Assembly (NCBI GenBank): GCA_018609195.1
Contig: JAHCSE010000003.1
Location: 1 to 52,754 of the forward strand
DNA: 52,754 bases
Reading direction: 5' to 3'
Source: Patescibacteria group bacterium
GTDB lineage: Bacteria; Patescibacteriota; Minisyncoccia; Minisyncoccales; RBG-13-36-15
A program made the translations under genes and the position numbers. A model generated the notes under the pieces. That model saw only the letters and a list, made by a program, of their open reading frames with translations. It did not search any database and had not been told where the DNA came from. Shown in pieces: positions 16,616 through 24,681 of this stretch (within the stretch, counting starts at the first letter, position 1; each line of letters starts with the position of its first letter).

Positions 16616-16686
16616 TCGGGCTGCCCAGATTTGAACTGGGACTAAATTCTCCCGAAGAATTCGTGCTACCATTACACTACAGCCCG
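16616..16686 (-). tRNA. tRNA-Pro (anticodon CGG)
   Basis: Acceptor CGGGCTG/CAGCCCG with discriminator A; anticodon arm AATTC-TTCGGGA-GAATT gives CGG. T arm CCCAG-TTCAAAT-CTGGG. The second proline tRNA in the window (the other reads TGG). Confidence 0.95.
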
Positions 16687-16717
16687 TTACATTGATAAGC
16701 TCCCTTTACTTAAAATT

Positions 16718-18241
16718 TTATCCCTCTCTCACTCTATACATTAAAGCTTCAGCTAAATGCGCAAAAGAAATTTTTTCTACGGAGTCTAAATCGGCAATGG
16801 TTCTCGCTACTTTCAAAACCCGATGATACCCCCTCGCTGAAAGTTCTCCTGAATTGACGGCTTTTCGTAAAAGATTTTCTGACTTTTGATCAATTTGACA
16901 GTATTTTTTTATTTGGGGAATGGTTATTTCCGAATTTACCAAAGCTTTCTCATTTTTAAACCTCTCTTTCTGGATTTCTCTGGCCTGATTCACTCTTTCT
17001 CTGATTTGAGGACTAGCTCTTTCTTTATCTTCCATAACTAATTTCTCATATTTTAAATGAGGAACTTCAATGAAAAGGTCAATTCGATCAATTAAGGGAC
17101 CTGAAAGTTTTCTTCGATACTTCTGAATTTGAGAACCTAAGCATTTACAACCCCTTTCTGGATCATTTAAGTAGCCACAAGGGCAGGGATTTGAAGCTGC
17201 CACCAAGGTGAAAGAACAAGGTAAAGTTAAAGAATGTTTTGCTCTCAATAAAGTAATTTCCCCTTCCTCAATCGGCTGACGAAGACTCTCTAAAACATCT
17301 CGATGAAACTCGGGAAACTCATCTAAAAATAAAACTCCCCGGTGGGCTAAAGTTATTTCCCCAGAGGAGGGAGGGTTTCCTCCTCCAATTAAAGCTACTT
17401 CAGAAGAAGCATGATGAGGAGAACGAAAAGGTCTGAGGTTAATAAGGGGGCTTTCTTTTGGCAAAAGTCCAACCACACTATAAATTTTCGTAACTTCCAA
17501 AGCTTCTTCAAAAGAAAGAGGAGGTAAAATAGAAGGAAGGCCTTTAGCTAGAAGGGTTTTCCCTGCCCCAGGCGGTCCTACCATCAAAAGATTATGGGCT
17601 CCGGCAGCTGAAATCTCTAAAGCTCTTTTTCCATGCTCCTGGCCTCGAATCCAGCGAAGATCCATTGGATAGTCAGGTTCTTTAAAAAAATCTTCAATTT
17701 TAATTTTTAGAGGAGCAATTTCTTTTTTTCCTTCAAGATAAGAGATCAGTTCTTTAATGTTATCTGATCCAATTACTTTCAAATTTTTCACTAAAGCTGC
17801 TTCTTTCGCATTGGCCTTGGGTAAAATTATTTCCTGATAATTTTTCTGCTGGGCTTTTATCGCAAAAGAGAGAACTCCTTTAACTGGCCTTAATTTTCCA
17901 TCTAAACCTAATTCTCCAAGAAAAATTTTCTGTTCAGGATTAAATCTTAACTGCTTGGTGGCAATTAAAAAACCCAGGGCAATGGGTAAATCATAAAGGG
18001 AACCTTCTTTTTTTAAATCGGCTGGGGCTAAATTAACTAAAACCCGCCAGGGCTGATGATAGGGAGATTGAAAACCAATACTTTTTATTGCAGCTGCAAC
18101 CCTTTCTTTAGATTCTTCTACTGCTTTATCTGGTAAACCAACGATGTTAAAAGAACGAAGGCCATAAGAAACATCGGTTTCCACTTCTACAATTTGCGCC
18201 TCTAAACCGACTATAGCTGCCGAGTAGACTTTTGAAGGCAT
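16718..18241 (-). CDS. comM: Mg-chelatase-like AAA+ ATPase ComM (YifB)
   Basis: Hexameric helicase that promotes branch migration during integration of incoming DNA in natural transformation. 507 residues: N-terminal ChlI-like domain (FNIVGLPDKAVEESKERV), AAA+ core with Walker A GPPGAGKT and Walker B FLDEFPE, a Cys motif CPCGY...GCKC, and a Mg-chelatase C-terminal domain (ARGYHRVLKVARTIADL). ATG 18241 gives family length. Its presence beside a T4SS/pilin region hints at DNA uptake. The 148-bp gap to the TraR/DksA gene holds a hairpin (CCCCGAACC/GGTTTGGGG, 18305-18336). Confidence 0.95.
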   Translation of the reverse strand: MPSKVYSAAIVGLEAQIVEVETDVSYGLRSFNIVGLPDKAVEESKERVAAAIKSIGFQSPYHQPWRVLVNLAPADLKKEGSLYDLPIALGFLIATKQLRFNPEQKIFLGELGLDGKLRPVKGVLSFAIKAQQKNYQEIILPKANAKEAALVKNLKVIGSDNIKELISYLEGKKEIAPLKIKIEDFFKEPDYPMDLRWIRGQEHGKRALEISAAGAHNLLMVGPPGAGKTLLAKGLPSILPPLSFEEALEVTKIYSVVGLLPKESPLINLRPFRSPHHASSEVALIGGGNPPSSGEITLAHRGVLFLDEFPEFHRDVLESLRQPIEEGEITLLRAKHSLTLPCSFTLVAASNPCPCGYLNDPERGCKCLGSQIQKYRRKLSGPLIDRIDLFIEVPHLKYEKLVMEDKERASPQIRERVNQAREIQKERFKNEKALVNSEITIPQIKKYCQIDQKSENLLRKAVNSGELSARGYHRVLKVARTIADLDSVEKISFAHLAEALMYRVREG

Positions 18242-18389
18242 ACTCTATTAATATACCAGATATTTGACATTTTGAATAGATTTCTATCAAAAAACCGCCT
18301 TTTTACCCCGAACCGTACTTGTTCTGGTTTGGGGCTTGGCGATTTTTTAATCATTACTTCCAGCTTAAACTCAGATAATTGTTGAGGTA

Positions 18390-18758
18390 TTATTTCGGGC
18401 ATTTAAGGCAGGATTGCGCTTCAGGATAGCTCTTTAGTCTCTCTAGCGATATTTCTTTTTTGCATTTTTCGCACTTTCCGTATCTCTCTTTTTTAATTTT
18501 TTCTAAAGCTGAATTAATAAATTTAAGCCTTAGCTCAAGATTAGCTTCTATCGGTAATAAATTAAGGTATTCTTCAACTTCATCTGCTGCTTCCTCCAAT
18601 CTTTGAGAACCTACTCCGCCACCGAACTTAGGATATTTTGTATTCCAATCCCCAGCCAGTTTTAAATCTTTCTTAGCAAAACTCCCGAGTTCTTTTTCTA
18701 AATTTTCTTTTTCTTTTTCTAGTCTATCTTTTAGCTCTTTAAGGATTTCTTTTTTCAT
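18390..18758 (-). CDS. TraR/DksA-family zinc-finger protein
   Basis: 122 residues. The N-terminal two-thirds is helical coiled coil; the C-terminus has the C4 zinc finger GKCEKCKKEISLERL...SCLKC typical of the TraR/DksA family. These proteins insert a coiled coil into the RNA polymerase secondary channel and modulate initiation. The coiled-coil tip is not obviously the DxxDxA of E. coli DksA, so activity with ppGpp cannot be assumed. The ATG overlaps the stop of the upstream gene by four bases, indicating translational coupling in the rpsO-pnp operon. Confidence 0.85.
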   Translation of the reverse strand: MKKEILKELKDRLEKEKENLEKELGSFAKKDLKLAGDWNTKYPKFGGGVGSQRLEEAADEVEEYLNLLPIEANLELRLKFINSALEKIKKERYGKCEKCKKEISLERLKSYPEAQSCLKCPK

Positions 18759-21037
18759 TTTAAAAAAAGTTGTTCAATTATTTTAATTAAACTTTGACAA
18801 GAACTACTCCAAATAAAATACTCTCCAGATGCTGAATAACAAATCCCAAAATCTCCATTGATAAAAGTCAGGTAGCGAAAACTAATTCCTTCCTGACTTG
18901 CTGATTTAAAAGAAGAGATAGGAGCTGGTTTTTCTTTCCCGAGGATCAAGAATAAGTGCTCAAAATCATTTTCCATTGTCCCTTCCCAAAATTCCAAAAT
19001 ATTCTTCAATTGCTCTTCCTCTTCAATTTTAACTAAAAAGCCAGGTCTTTTACCTTCTGGCTGAGTAAAAATAAAAAGGGTATAATCTTCCCTTATATTC
19101 TGATAAAAATCTTCTGGGACTTTAACCTCAAAAGCCTCAAAAAATTCAGAAAGCTCAATAAATCTATTTTCATTTACATTTTTAAATAAAACCCTAGTGA
19201 ATTCTCCTTCTTCCAGATCAGTCTGTAAAACTGAGTTAAAAAGCGAGGGGATATCTGAAATTTCAGAAATTTCTAAAGTCTTAGTTTCTAAAACTTCAAT
19301 GAGAGAAGGAGGAACCTCAGAAATTTTAGGAATTTCCAAAGGAACTTCTGGTAGTTGCATTACTTCTTCTTGAACAGGAGCTCCTCTTTTGAAAAAACCT
19401 GACCAAAGGAAAAAAAGAAGCGAAAGGATAAGGATCGAAATCAGAACGATTAAGATTCTTATTGAAATCTTCTTAAAAAGACTAGGCCGTTTAGGAAGGG
19501 GAGGGAAGGCTATTTCTGGAGTTTTAAGAGGAGCGTCTATCTCTTTTTTCTCCCAGGTTCTTTCAATAAATCTTTCTCTGGCCTCTTTTTCTTTCTCCTT
19601 GCCCTCCATAGCTTCAGCGGCGGAGGGTTTTCTTTCTTCTGAGGCTTCGGCTGAGCTCAGCCGAATGTCTTTTAATCTGGCCTTTTCTAATCTTTCTTTT
19701 TCAAGGCTTCGACTGAGCTCAGCCGAACGTCTTTGTTCTACCTCTCTTTCTTCTTTAAACGTTTTTTCCTCCCCTATTTTCTCTATTTTTAATTTCTCTA
19801 ATCTTTCTCTAGCTTTTTTGATAAGCTCTGCTTCAGGAATTTCCTTCTCAGCTTTTTCTTCTTTTTTTTCTTGTGCTACTGGTATCTTTTCCTCTTCTCT
19901 CTCTTCTTTTTTTAATATTTTCTCAATTTCTTTTATTTTTACCTTGATGCGATTTTCTCTATTTAATAGCCTTTGGCGGCCTAAACTGGTTTCTTTTATT
20001 TGAAGATTTATTTTCTTTCTCTCCTCTTCTAAACTCCATCTCGTTTTTTCTATCTCCACTCTATCTTTCTCTACTTTCCATCTCCCTTTTTCCATTTCCC
20101 TCTGTTCTTTAAAAGAGGGGGCTAATTTTTCTCGCTCCTCAATTATTCTTATTTCCTCTTCAACTTCTTTCTCTTCTTTGAAGATCCTGCTTAAATTTTC
20201 CTCAATTTCCTTTTTCTTTTCTGAGAGCTCAGCCAACTTTTTATCTAAAGGCTCTCGTTCGCTAATTAGATCTGTCATTTCCTTTTCTAATCCCCCTTTT
20301 TCTTCCTCCAATGCTATTTCTTTTCCTTTCTGTAGAATTTCCTCTTTTCTTTTTTTTAGGTTTTCTTCCTCTTTGGAGACTTCCTGAAGCTTTAATTCTG
20401 TATTTTTGATTTTTTTATCTATTCCCTCTATTCCTTCCTGTACCTCCCACTTTCGAGACTCTATCTCTTCTCTCTTTTTCTCCACACTCCACCTTTCTTT
20501 TTCTATTTCCCTTCTCTTATCTGGCGAGGTAGCCTTTCGTTCTTTTTCCTCAACTCCCATTTTCTTCTCCTCAATTTTCCTCTCTTCCTCCAAAATCGGA
20601 GTTAACTCTTTTTTTAATTGATCTTTTTTCTCAACGAGCTCTACCTTTCTATCCTGAAGAGGTTTTCTCTTTAAGGGAATTTCTTCTAATAATTTTTCAG
20701 TGTTAATTGCCTCCATCTCCAAACTTTCTCTTTCCTCTTTCCCCGCTAAAATTCTCCTTTCCTCTTCTCTTTTTCGTCTTTCTCTTTCCTCTCCCCATTT
20801 TTTTTCAATTTCTTCAGCCAGTCTTTTTTCCTCCTCTTCCCTGGTTAAAACTTCTTCCGCCTTTCTTTTTTCCTCCTCTTCCTTTCCTTCTTCTTTCTTT
20901 TTTTCTCCTTTTACTTTTAAAGCCGCAATTCGTTCCCTTTCTCTTTTTGCTTCCTCTTCCCGAGTCTTTACAATATCTTTTTCCATTGTCCTGATTTCCT
21001 CTCGCCTCAAAAATTCTTTTTTCTCCCCATTGACCAT
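18755..21037 (-). CDS. Long Glu/Lys-rich coiled-coil protein with one membrane helix and an outer C-terminal domain
   Basis: 760 residues, no named family. Residues about 1-500 are almost continuous charged coiled coil. A membrane helix (ILIVLISILILSLLFFLW) follows at about 525-545 and the last about 215 residues form a globular domain (LFIFTQPEGKRPGFLVKIEE, RYLTFINGDFGICYSASG). Presumably a large cytoplasmic rod tethered to the membrane. It starts 8 bases after pnp and overlaps the TraR/DksA-like gene by 4. Two or three short palindromic repeats are inserted in frame in the coiled coil (19602-19627, 19646-19665, 19708-19727), one encoding PSAAEAMEGKEK. A possible scaffold; function unknown. 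Confidence 0.75.
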   Translation of the reverse strand: MVNGEKKEFLRREEIRTMEKDIVKTREEEAKRERERIAALKVKGEKKKEEGKEEEEKRKAEEVLTREEEEKRLAEEIEKKWGEERERRKREEERRILAGKEERESLEMEAINTEKLLEEIPLKRKPLQDRKVELVEKKDQLKKELTPILEEERKIEEKKMGVEEKERKATSPDKRREIEKERWSVEKKREEIESRKWEVQEGIEGIDKKIKNTELKLQEVSKEEENLKKRKEEILQKGKEIALEEEKGGLEKEMTDLISEREPLDKKLAELSEKKKEIEENLSRIFKEEKEVEEEIRIIEEREKLAPSFKEQREMEKGRWKVEKDRVEIEKTRWSLEEERKKINLQIKETSLGRQRLLNRENRIKVKIKEIEKILKKEEREEEKIPVAQEKKEEKAEKEIPEAELIKKARERLEKLKIEKIGEEKTFKEEREVEQRRSAELSRSLEKERLEKARLKDIRLSSAEASEERKPSAAEAMEGKEKEKEARERFIERTWEKKEIDAPLKTPEIAFPPLPKRPSLFKKISIRILIVLISILILSLLFFLWSGFFKRGAPVQEEVMQLPEVPLEIPKISEVPPSLIEVLETKTLEISEISDIPSLFNSVLQTDLEEGEFTRVLFKNVNENRFIELSEFFEAFEVKVPEDFYQNIREDYTLFIFTQPEGKRPGFLVKIEEEEQLKNILEFWEGTMENDFEHLFLILGKEKPAPISSFKSASQEGISFRYLTFINGDFGICYSASGEYFIWSSSCQSLIKIIEQLFLK
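19602..19627. repeat. Palindromic unit in the coiled-coil gene, related to the nusA insertion
   Basis: CCCTCC...GGAGGG ends with an imperfect inner stem; it encodes SAAEAMEG and shares the CTCCTTGCCCTCC flank with 13428-13461. Confidence 0.65.
19646..19665. repeat. Perfect 20-bp palindrome in the coiled-coil gene
   Basis: TTCGGCTGAGCTCAGCCGAA is its own reverse complement. A variant copy is at 19708-19727. Confidence 0.85.
19708..19727. repeat. Second copy of the 20-bp palindrome
   Basis: TTCGACTGAGCTCAGCCGAA differs from the copy at 19646 by one base. Both are in the same gene and the frame is open through each. Confidence 0.8.
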
Positions 21038-21045
21038 TTTTTTAT

Positions 21046-23139
21046 TTAAACTTTAGGTTTGACTAATGATAAATTTATTCTCCCTTGTTCGTCAATACTA
21101 ATAACTTTTACTGGCAAAATCTTTCCAACCTTCATTATCTCTTCTAATGTTTCTCCTTTTAGCTGTCTCAATTGAGAAATGTGGATTAATCCCTCTTGTC
21201 CAGGTAGTAACTCCACAAATGCGCCAAAATCAACTATTTTTTTAACTTTTCCCTGAAAAACCTCTCCCATTTTTATTTCTCTGGTAATATGTTTTATCCA
21301 GGAAATAGCTTTTTTCACCGCCTCTTCCGATTCAGAAGTAACAAAAATGAGGCCTGTTTGCTGAATATCGATTGCCGCCCCAGTTTCCCTGATAATTTCA
21401 TTAATAATCCTCCCCCCAGGGCCAACTACCTCCCTGATTTTTTCAGGGTTAATCTGCAAAGTTAAGATTCGAGGAGCAAAAGGAGAAAGTTTTTCTCTGC
21501 TTTTCGGTAAAACCTTTTCCATTATCGCCAAAATCTGGAACCTTGCTTTTTTCCCTTGCTCTAAAGTTTCTTTTAAAATTTTTTTACTGATCCCTTCAAT
21601 TTTAACATCCATCTGGAGGGAAGTTATTCCCTCTCTGGTTCCCGCTACCTTAAAATCCATATCTCCATGGAAATCTTCTGGTCCTTGAATATCAGTTAAA
21701 ATTTTGTAATTTTCGTTTAAAGACATCAATCCCAAAGCAATACCAGCTGCAGGTCTTTTGATCGAAACCCCTGCATCCATTAAGGCGAGGGACGAAGAAG
21801 AAACAGATGCCATGGAAGTGGAACCGTTTGAGGAAAGAATCTCAGATACAATCCTCATTGTATAGGGGAATTGGTCAAAACTTGGAATGAGAGGTAAAAG
21901 AGCTTTTTCTACCAGCATTCCATGACCAATATCGCGTCTGCTAGGACCTCTCATTGGTCTTATTTCTCCAACTGAGTAAGGAGGGAAATTATAATGGTGC
22001 ATAAATCTTTTCTTTCCAACAATTTCCATTCCTTCTAATAATTGCTGGTCCCCGGGAGTTCCCAAAGTTAAAATAGATAAGGATTTGGTCTGACCTCGAA
22101 CAAAAAGAGCAGATCCATGGGTTCTGGGTAAAATCCCAACTTCAACCTGAATTTTTCTTATTTCATCTAAGGATCTTCCATCTGGTCTTTTCTCATTGAA
22201 AATGACATTTTGGTGAATTATTTTCTCAATCTCCTTTTCAAAAAAATTTTCAGCGTATTTTGTCTTTCCCTGTCCTGGGTATTTACCCTCAATAAAATAC
22301 GACAGTTCACTCTTTATCTTGTTTACTTCCTCCATCCTTTCTCCTTTCTGAAAGAGGGCTTTTCCCACGCTATCTCCCAGGAATTCTTTAATCTCTTTTT
22401 CTAACTCAGAATCTTTGGGACCATCAGTAATCTTCAATTTTTCCTTGCCAATTTTCTTTACAATCTCTTTTTGAAAATCAACCAAATTTTCAAGATCCTT
22501 TTTTGCAAATTCAAAGGCTTTTACGATTGCATCTTCTGAAACTTCCTCAAAGTTTCCTTCTATCATATTGATTAAAAATTCTCCATTTTGTTTCCCTCCA
22601 GCTAAAACCAGATCCAGTCCATCTTTTTCTCGTTCTTCATAGGTTGGATTCAAAACAAATGTGTTATTCACCCTCCCTATTCTCACTGAAGCTATGGGCC
22701 CTAACCAGGGAATATCAGAAATTGAAAGGGCGATAGACGCTGCTAATAATCCAATAACGTCTGGGTCATTCCTCTCGTCCCAGGATAAAACAGTTAAAAC
22801 TACCTGAACCTCCCGATTTAAATTTACTGGGAATCTGGGGCGAATAGATCTGTCAACTAATCTGGCGTTGCCAATTGCCTCATCTGAAGGTCGAGATTCC
22901 CTTCTGATATAGCGGGGGCCCCTAATCTTGCCAGCTGCATAATATCTCTCTTCATAATCAACAGTGAGGGGGAAAAAACTTAAACCCCCTTTTTCTTCCT
23001 TTGCCATTACACAGGTAGCCAAAACCAAAGTATCTCCATAAGAAACCAAAACGTCGGCATTGGCTCTCTCTGCCAAATTTTTAACTTCAACTTTTAGCTC
23101 TCTTTGAGCAAGTTCTAATGTAAAACTTTCAGATTCCAT
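21046..23139 (-). CDS. pnp: Polyribonucleotide nucleotidyltransferase (PNPase)
   Basis: 3'-5' phosphorolytic exoribonuclease, trimeric, part of mRNA decay. 697 residues: first RNase PH domain with RPSDEAIGNARLVDRSIRP, helical linker, second RNase PH domain with the catalytic GDMDFKVAGTREGITSLQMD, KH domain (REVVGPGGRIINEIIRETG) and S1 domain (GKVKKIVDFGAFVELLPGQ). It is in an operon with rpsO, as in many bacteria, with an NYN nuclease gene between them. RNase Y at 305-1834 is the likely endonuclease partner. Confidence 0.97.
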   Translation of the reverse strand: MESESFTLELAQRELKVEVKNLAERANADVLVSYGDTLVLATCVMAKEEKGGLSFFPLTVDYEERYYAAGKIRGPRYIRRESRPSDEAIGNARLVDRSIRPRFPVNLNREVQVVLTVLSWDERNDPDVIGLLAASIALSISDIPWLGPIASVRIGRVNNTFVLNPTYEEREKDGLDLVLAGGKQNGEFLINMIEGNFEEVSEDAIVKAFEFAKKDLENLVDFQKEIVKKIGKEKLKITDGPKDSELEKEIKEFLGDSVGKALFQKGERMEEVNKIKSELSYFIEGKYPGQGKTKYAENFFEKEIEKIIHQNVIFNEKRPDGRSLDEIRKIQVEVGILPRTHGSALFVRGQTKSLSILTLGTPGDQQLLEGMEIVGKKRFMHHYNFPPYSVGEIRPMRGPSRRDIGHGMLVEKALLPLIPSFDQFPYTMRIVSEILSSNGSTSMASVSSSSLALMDAGVSIKRPAAGIALGLMSLNENYKILTDIQGPEDFHGDMDFKVAGTREGITSLQMDVKIEGISKKILKETLEQGKKARFQILAIMEKVLPKSREKLSPFAPRILTLQINPEKIREVVGPGGRIINEIIRETGAAIDIQQTGLIFVTSESEEAVKKAISWIKHITREIKMGEVFQGKVKKIVDFGAFVELLPGQEGLIHISQLRQLKGETLEEIMKVGKILPVKVISIDEQGRINLSLVKPKV

Positions 23140-23143
23140 AAAA

Positions 23144-23659
23144 TTATTTTTTCAGAAGGTATTTCTCTGGATTTTCCTCCAAATCTAAAAATTCATCAGC
23201 AGCTTCTTTTAATTTCGAAGAGGCAGATCTCCCAAAAGCGATGACCTCTACTCTTTTCCCTCGGTTTTTTAAATACTCCGCCAAAGGAATGAAATCCCCA
23301 TCCCCTGAAACTAAAACTATCACATCAACTCCGGGAGCAGTTCTGATGGCATCAATAACTATCCCCACATCCCAGTCAGCTTTTTTTTGACCTCCATAAA
23401 ATTCCTGTAAATCTCTGATTCTTGTTTCAATTCCCAACTTCGTTAAAGCCTCAAAAAATGGTTTTTCTTCTCCGGATTTTGTCCTGACCACATAACCGAA
23501 AGCTCGAATCAATTTCCTCTGGCTAACGGCTAATTTCAAAATCTCTCGGAAACTAACTTTGGCCTTGTAAAGATTTTTTGCCGAATGGTAAAGATTCTGG
23601 GCGTCAATTAAAACACAAACTCTCTGCTCTTTATGCTTCATTCCGCTATTTTTTTCCAT
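23144..23659 (-). CDS. NYN-domain (LabA/DUF88) PIN-like putative ribonuclease
   Basis: 171 residues. VCVLIDAQNLYHSAKN, DWDVGIVIDAI and VLVSGDGDFIPLAEYL supply the acidic residues of the NYN/PIN metal site, and GKRVEVIAFG follows. NYN proteins are metal-dependent RNases or RNA-processing factors. Its place between rpsO and pnp supports an RNA-decay role. The upstream gap has a T8-G10 homopolymer (23663-23680) ending three bases from the ATG, an unusual position for a slippery tract. Confidence 0.85.
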   Translation of the reverse strand: MEKNSGMKHKEQRVCVLIDAQNLYHSAKNLYKAKVSFREILKLAVSQRKLIRAFGYVVRTKSGEEKPFFEALTKLGIETRIRDLQEFYGGQKKADWDVGIVIDAIRTAPGVDVIVLVSGDGDFIPLAEYLKNRGKRVEVIAFGRSASSKLKEAADEFLDLEENPEKYLLKK

Positions 23660-23662
23660 TAA

Positions 23663-23680
23663 TTTTTTTTGGGGGGGGGG
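23663..23680. repeat. T8-G10 homopolymer between rpsO and the NYN gene
   Basis: Eight T then ten G on the plus strand; on the coding strand C10A8 just before the NYN start codon. It may be phase-variable or a sequencing-length error. Confidence 0.8.
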
Positions 23681-23689
23681 TTTTAAAGG

Positions 23690-23956
23690 TTATTTTTTTA
23701 AGCCGATTTTCTTTAAAATACTATAATATCTCCTGATATTCTCTTCTTTTAAATAATTTAAAAGGCCTTTTCTTTTCGCCACCATTTTTAATAAGCCCCT
23801 TTTTGAATGGAAATCTTTTGGATTTTTTTTCAAATGCAAAATCAATCTTTTAATTTCCTCAGTAAAGAGAGTAATTTGAACCTCAGGAGATCCGGTATCC
23901 TTTTCGTGAAGCTTATATTTTTTAATTATTTTGGTTTTCTCTTCAGGAGTAAGCAT
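23690..23956 (-). CDS. rpsO: 30S ribosomal protein S15
   Basis: 88 residues, the standard length, with the S15 pattern [12 protein letters not shown] and [20 protein letters not shown]. It binds the 16S rRNA central domain. It is the first gene of a five-gene minus-strand operon (rpsO, NYN, pnp, coiled coil, TraR/DksA-like). A TATAAT box ends 8 bases before the ATG, so the transcript should start within a few bases of the start codon, a probable leaderless mRNA. Confidence 0.97.
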   Translation of the reverse strand: MLTPEEKTKIIKKYKLHEKDTGSPEVQITLFTEEIKRLILHLKKNPKDFHSKRGLLKMVAKRKGLLNYLKEENIRRYYSILKKIGLKK

Positions 23957-23964
23957 TTTTTTTG

Positions 23965-23970
23965 ATTATA
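23965..23970 (-). promoter_or_regulatory. -10 box (TATAAT) of the rpsO-pnp operon
   Basis: A perfect TATAAT on the minus strand; the -35 region is a weak TTTTCT-like sequence. The predicted transcription start is about 23958, two bases before the ATG at 23956. Confidence 0.6.
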
Positions 23971-23990
23971 ACTTATTTTCTGCTAAAAGA

Positions 23991-24014
23991 AAAGGCGGTT
24001 CAATTACCGCTTTT
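23991..24014 (-). terminator. Terminator after tRNA-Lys
   Basis: AAAGGCGGT/ACCGCTTTT, nine pairs including one G-U, loop TCAATT, followed on the minus strand by TCTTTTAG. Confidence 0.7.
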
Positions 24015-24034
24015 GTGCGCCCATCATTTATCTG

Positions 24035-24107
24035 TGCCCCCACCAGGATTTGAACCTGGAACCTTGAAGTTAAGAGCTTCCTGCTCTGCCAATTGAGCTA
24101 TGGGGGC
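24035..24107 (-). tRNA. tRNA-Lys (anticodon CTT)
   Basis: Acceptor GCCCCCA/TGGGGGC with discriminator A. Anticodon loop CTCTTAA gives CTT; one mismatch at the top of the anticodon stem. T arm CCAGG-TTCAAAT-CCTGG. It follows the pilin gene on the same strand. Confidence 0.93.
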
Positions 24108-24130
24108 GAGTTTTATAGCTTTTGAGTAAA

Positions 24131-24541
24131 TTAGGTAATCGGGCAATCTATGGTAAACCAGCCACCTGCCAGGCCGGTCCAAGCAGCTACTCCAATAATC
24201 AGAAAAAAGGTATTGATGATTAACCAGGCAGCAAAGATAATAATTAAACCAATGAATACCGAAGTAATTATCGATTTCGCTGTTCCAAGAGTTTGCGGAC
24301 TTCCTCCAGCAAAAAAGAACATCACTCCTCCAATCATCAGCATCAAGACAGCAACTGCTGGGACAAGACGAGTGAAAATAAAGTCCAAAATTCTATCCAG
24401 CATTACAAAGAAATGGCAAAGCTGACAGGGTGGTTGCCCAGGGTTTCCGCAAGGCACTAAACCTTGAGCAGATGAAACTGGAGGAAATAAGAAAATTCCC
24501 AAAAAAATAATGAAAAATATAAAGATAAACTTTTTTGACAT
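24131..24541 (-). CDS. VirB2/TrbC-like pilin-family protein
   Basis: 136 residues from ATG 24541. A longer reading is open but would run through tRNA-Arg. Signal peptide about 1-24 (FIFIFFIIFLGIFLFPPVSSA), a short Cys-containing loop (PGQPPCQLCHFF), then two membrane helices (LVPAVAVLMLMIGGVMFFFAG and IITSVFIGLIIIFAAWLIIN) around a GGSPQTLGTAKS loop, the VirB2/TrbC layout. It is probably a T4SS or surface-pilus subunit. The ATG begins one base after the tRNA-Arg discriminator, so tRNA 3' processing would itself create a leaderless pilin mRNA. Two larger relatives are at 28877 and 32877. Confidence 0.8.
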   Translation of the reverse strand: MSKKFIFIFFIIFLGIFLFPPVSSAQGLVPCGNPGQPPCQLCHFFVMLDRILDFIFTRLVPAVAVLMLMIGGVMFFFAGGSPQTLGTAKSIITSVFIGLIIIFAAWLIINTFFLIIGVAAWTGLAGGWFTIDCPIT

Positions 24542-24542
24542 G

Positions 24543-24616
24543 TGCCCTCGCCAGGATTTGAACCTGGAATCTTCTGGTTCGAAGCCAGATATTGTATCCA
24601 ATTCAACTACGAGGGC
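24543..24616 (-). tRNA. tRNA-Arg (anticodon TCG)
   Basis: Acceptor GCCCTCG/CGAGGGC, discriminator A; anticodon arm TCTGG-CTTCGAA-CCAGA gives TCG. T arm CCAGG-TTCAAAT-CCTGG. CCA is not encoded; the base after the discriminator is C and then the pilin ATG. Confidence 0.94.
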
Positions 24617-24642
24617 AACTGGGCTTTATTTTATCAAAATAA

Positions 24643-24671
24643 TTGGGAAAAATCAATTTTAAAGCTATAAT
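24643..24671 (+). promoter_or_regulatory. Promoter of the tRNA nucleotidyltransferase gene
   Basis: TTGGGA (24643-24648), 17-bp spacer, TATAAT (24666-24671). It implies a leader of about 120 bases that contains the inverted repeats at 24682-24762. Confidence 0.65.
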
Positions 24672-24681
24672 AAAAGGTGAT

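Noticed and set aside
18211-18402. 63-codon ORF between comM and the TraR/DksA-like gene
   Set aside because: Overlaps the comM start and a hairpin region; no recognisable features.
20700-21056. Long plus-strand ORFs opposite the coiled-coil gene
   Set aside because: Ser/Phe/Leu-rich antisense of Glu/Lys-rich coiled coil, a common artefact.
24542-24601. Longer start for the VirB2-like pilin
   Set aside because: The extra codons are the antisense-free reading of tRNA-Arg itself and precede a perfect signal peptide.
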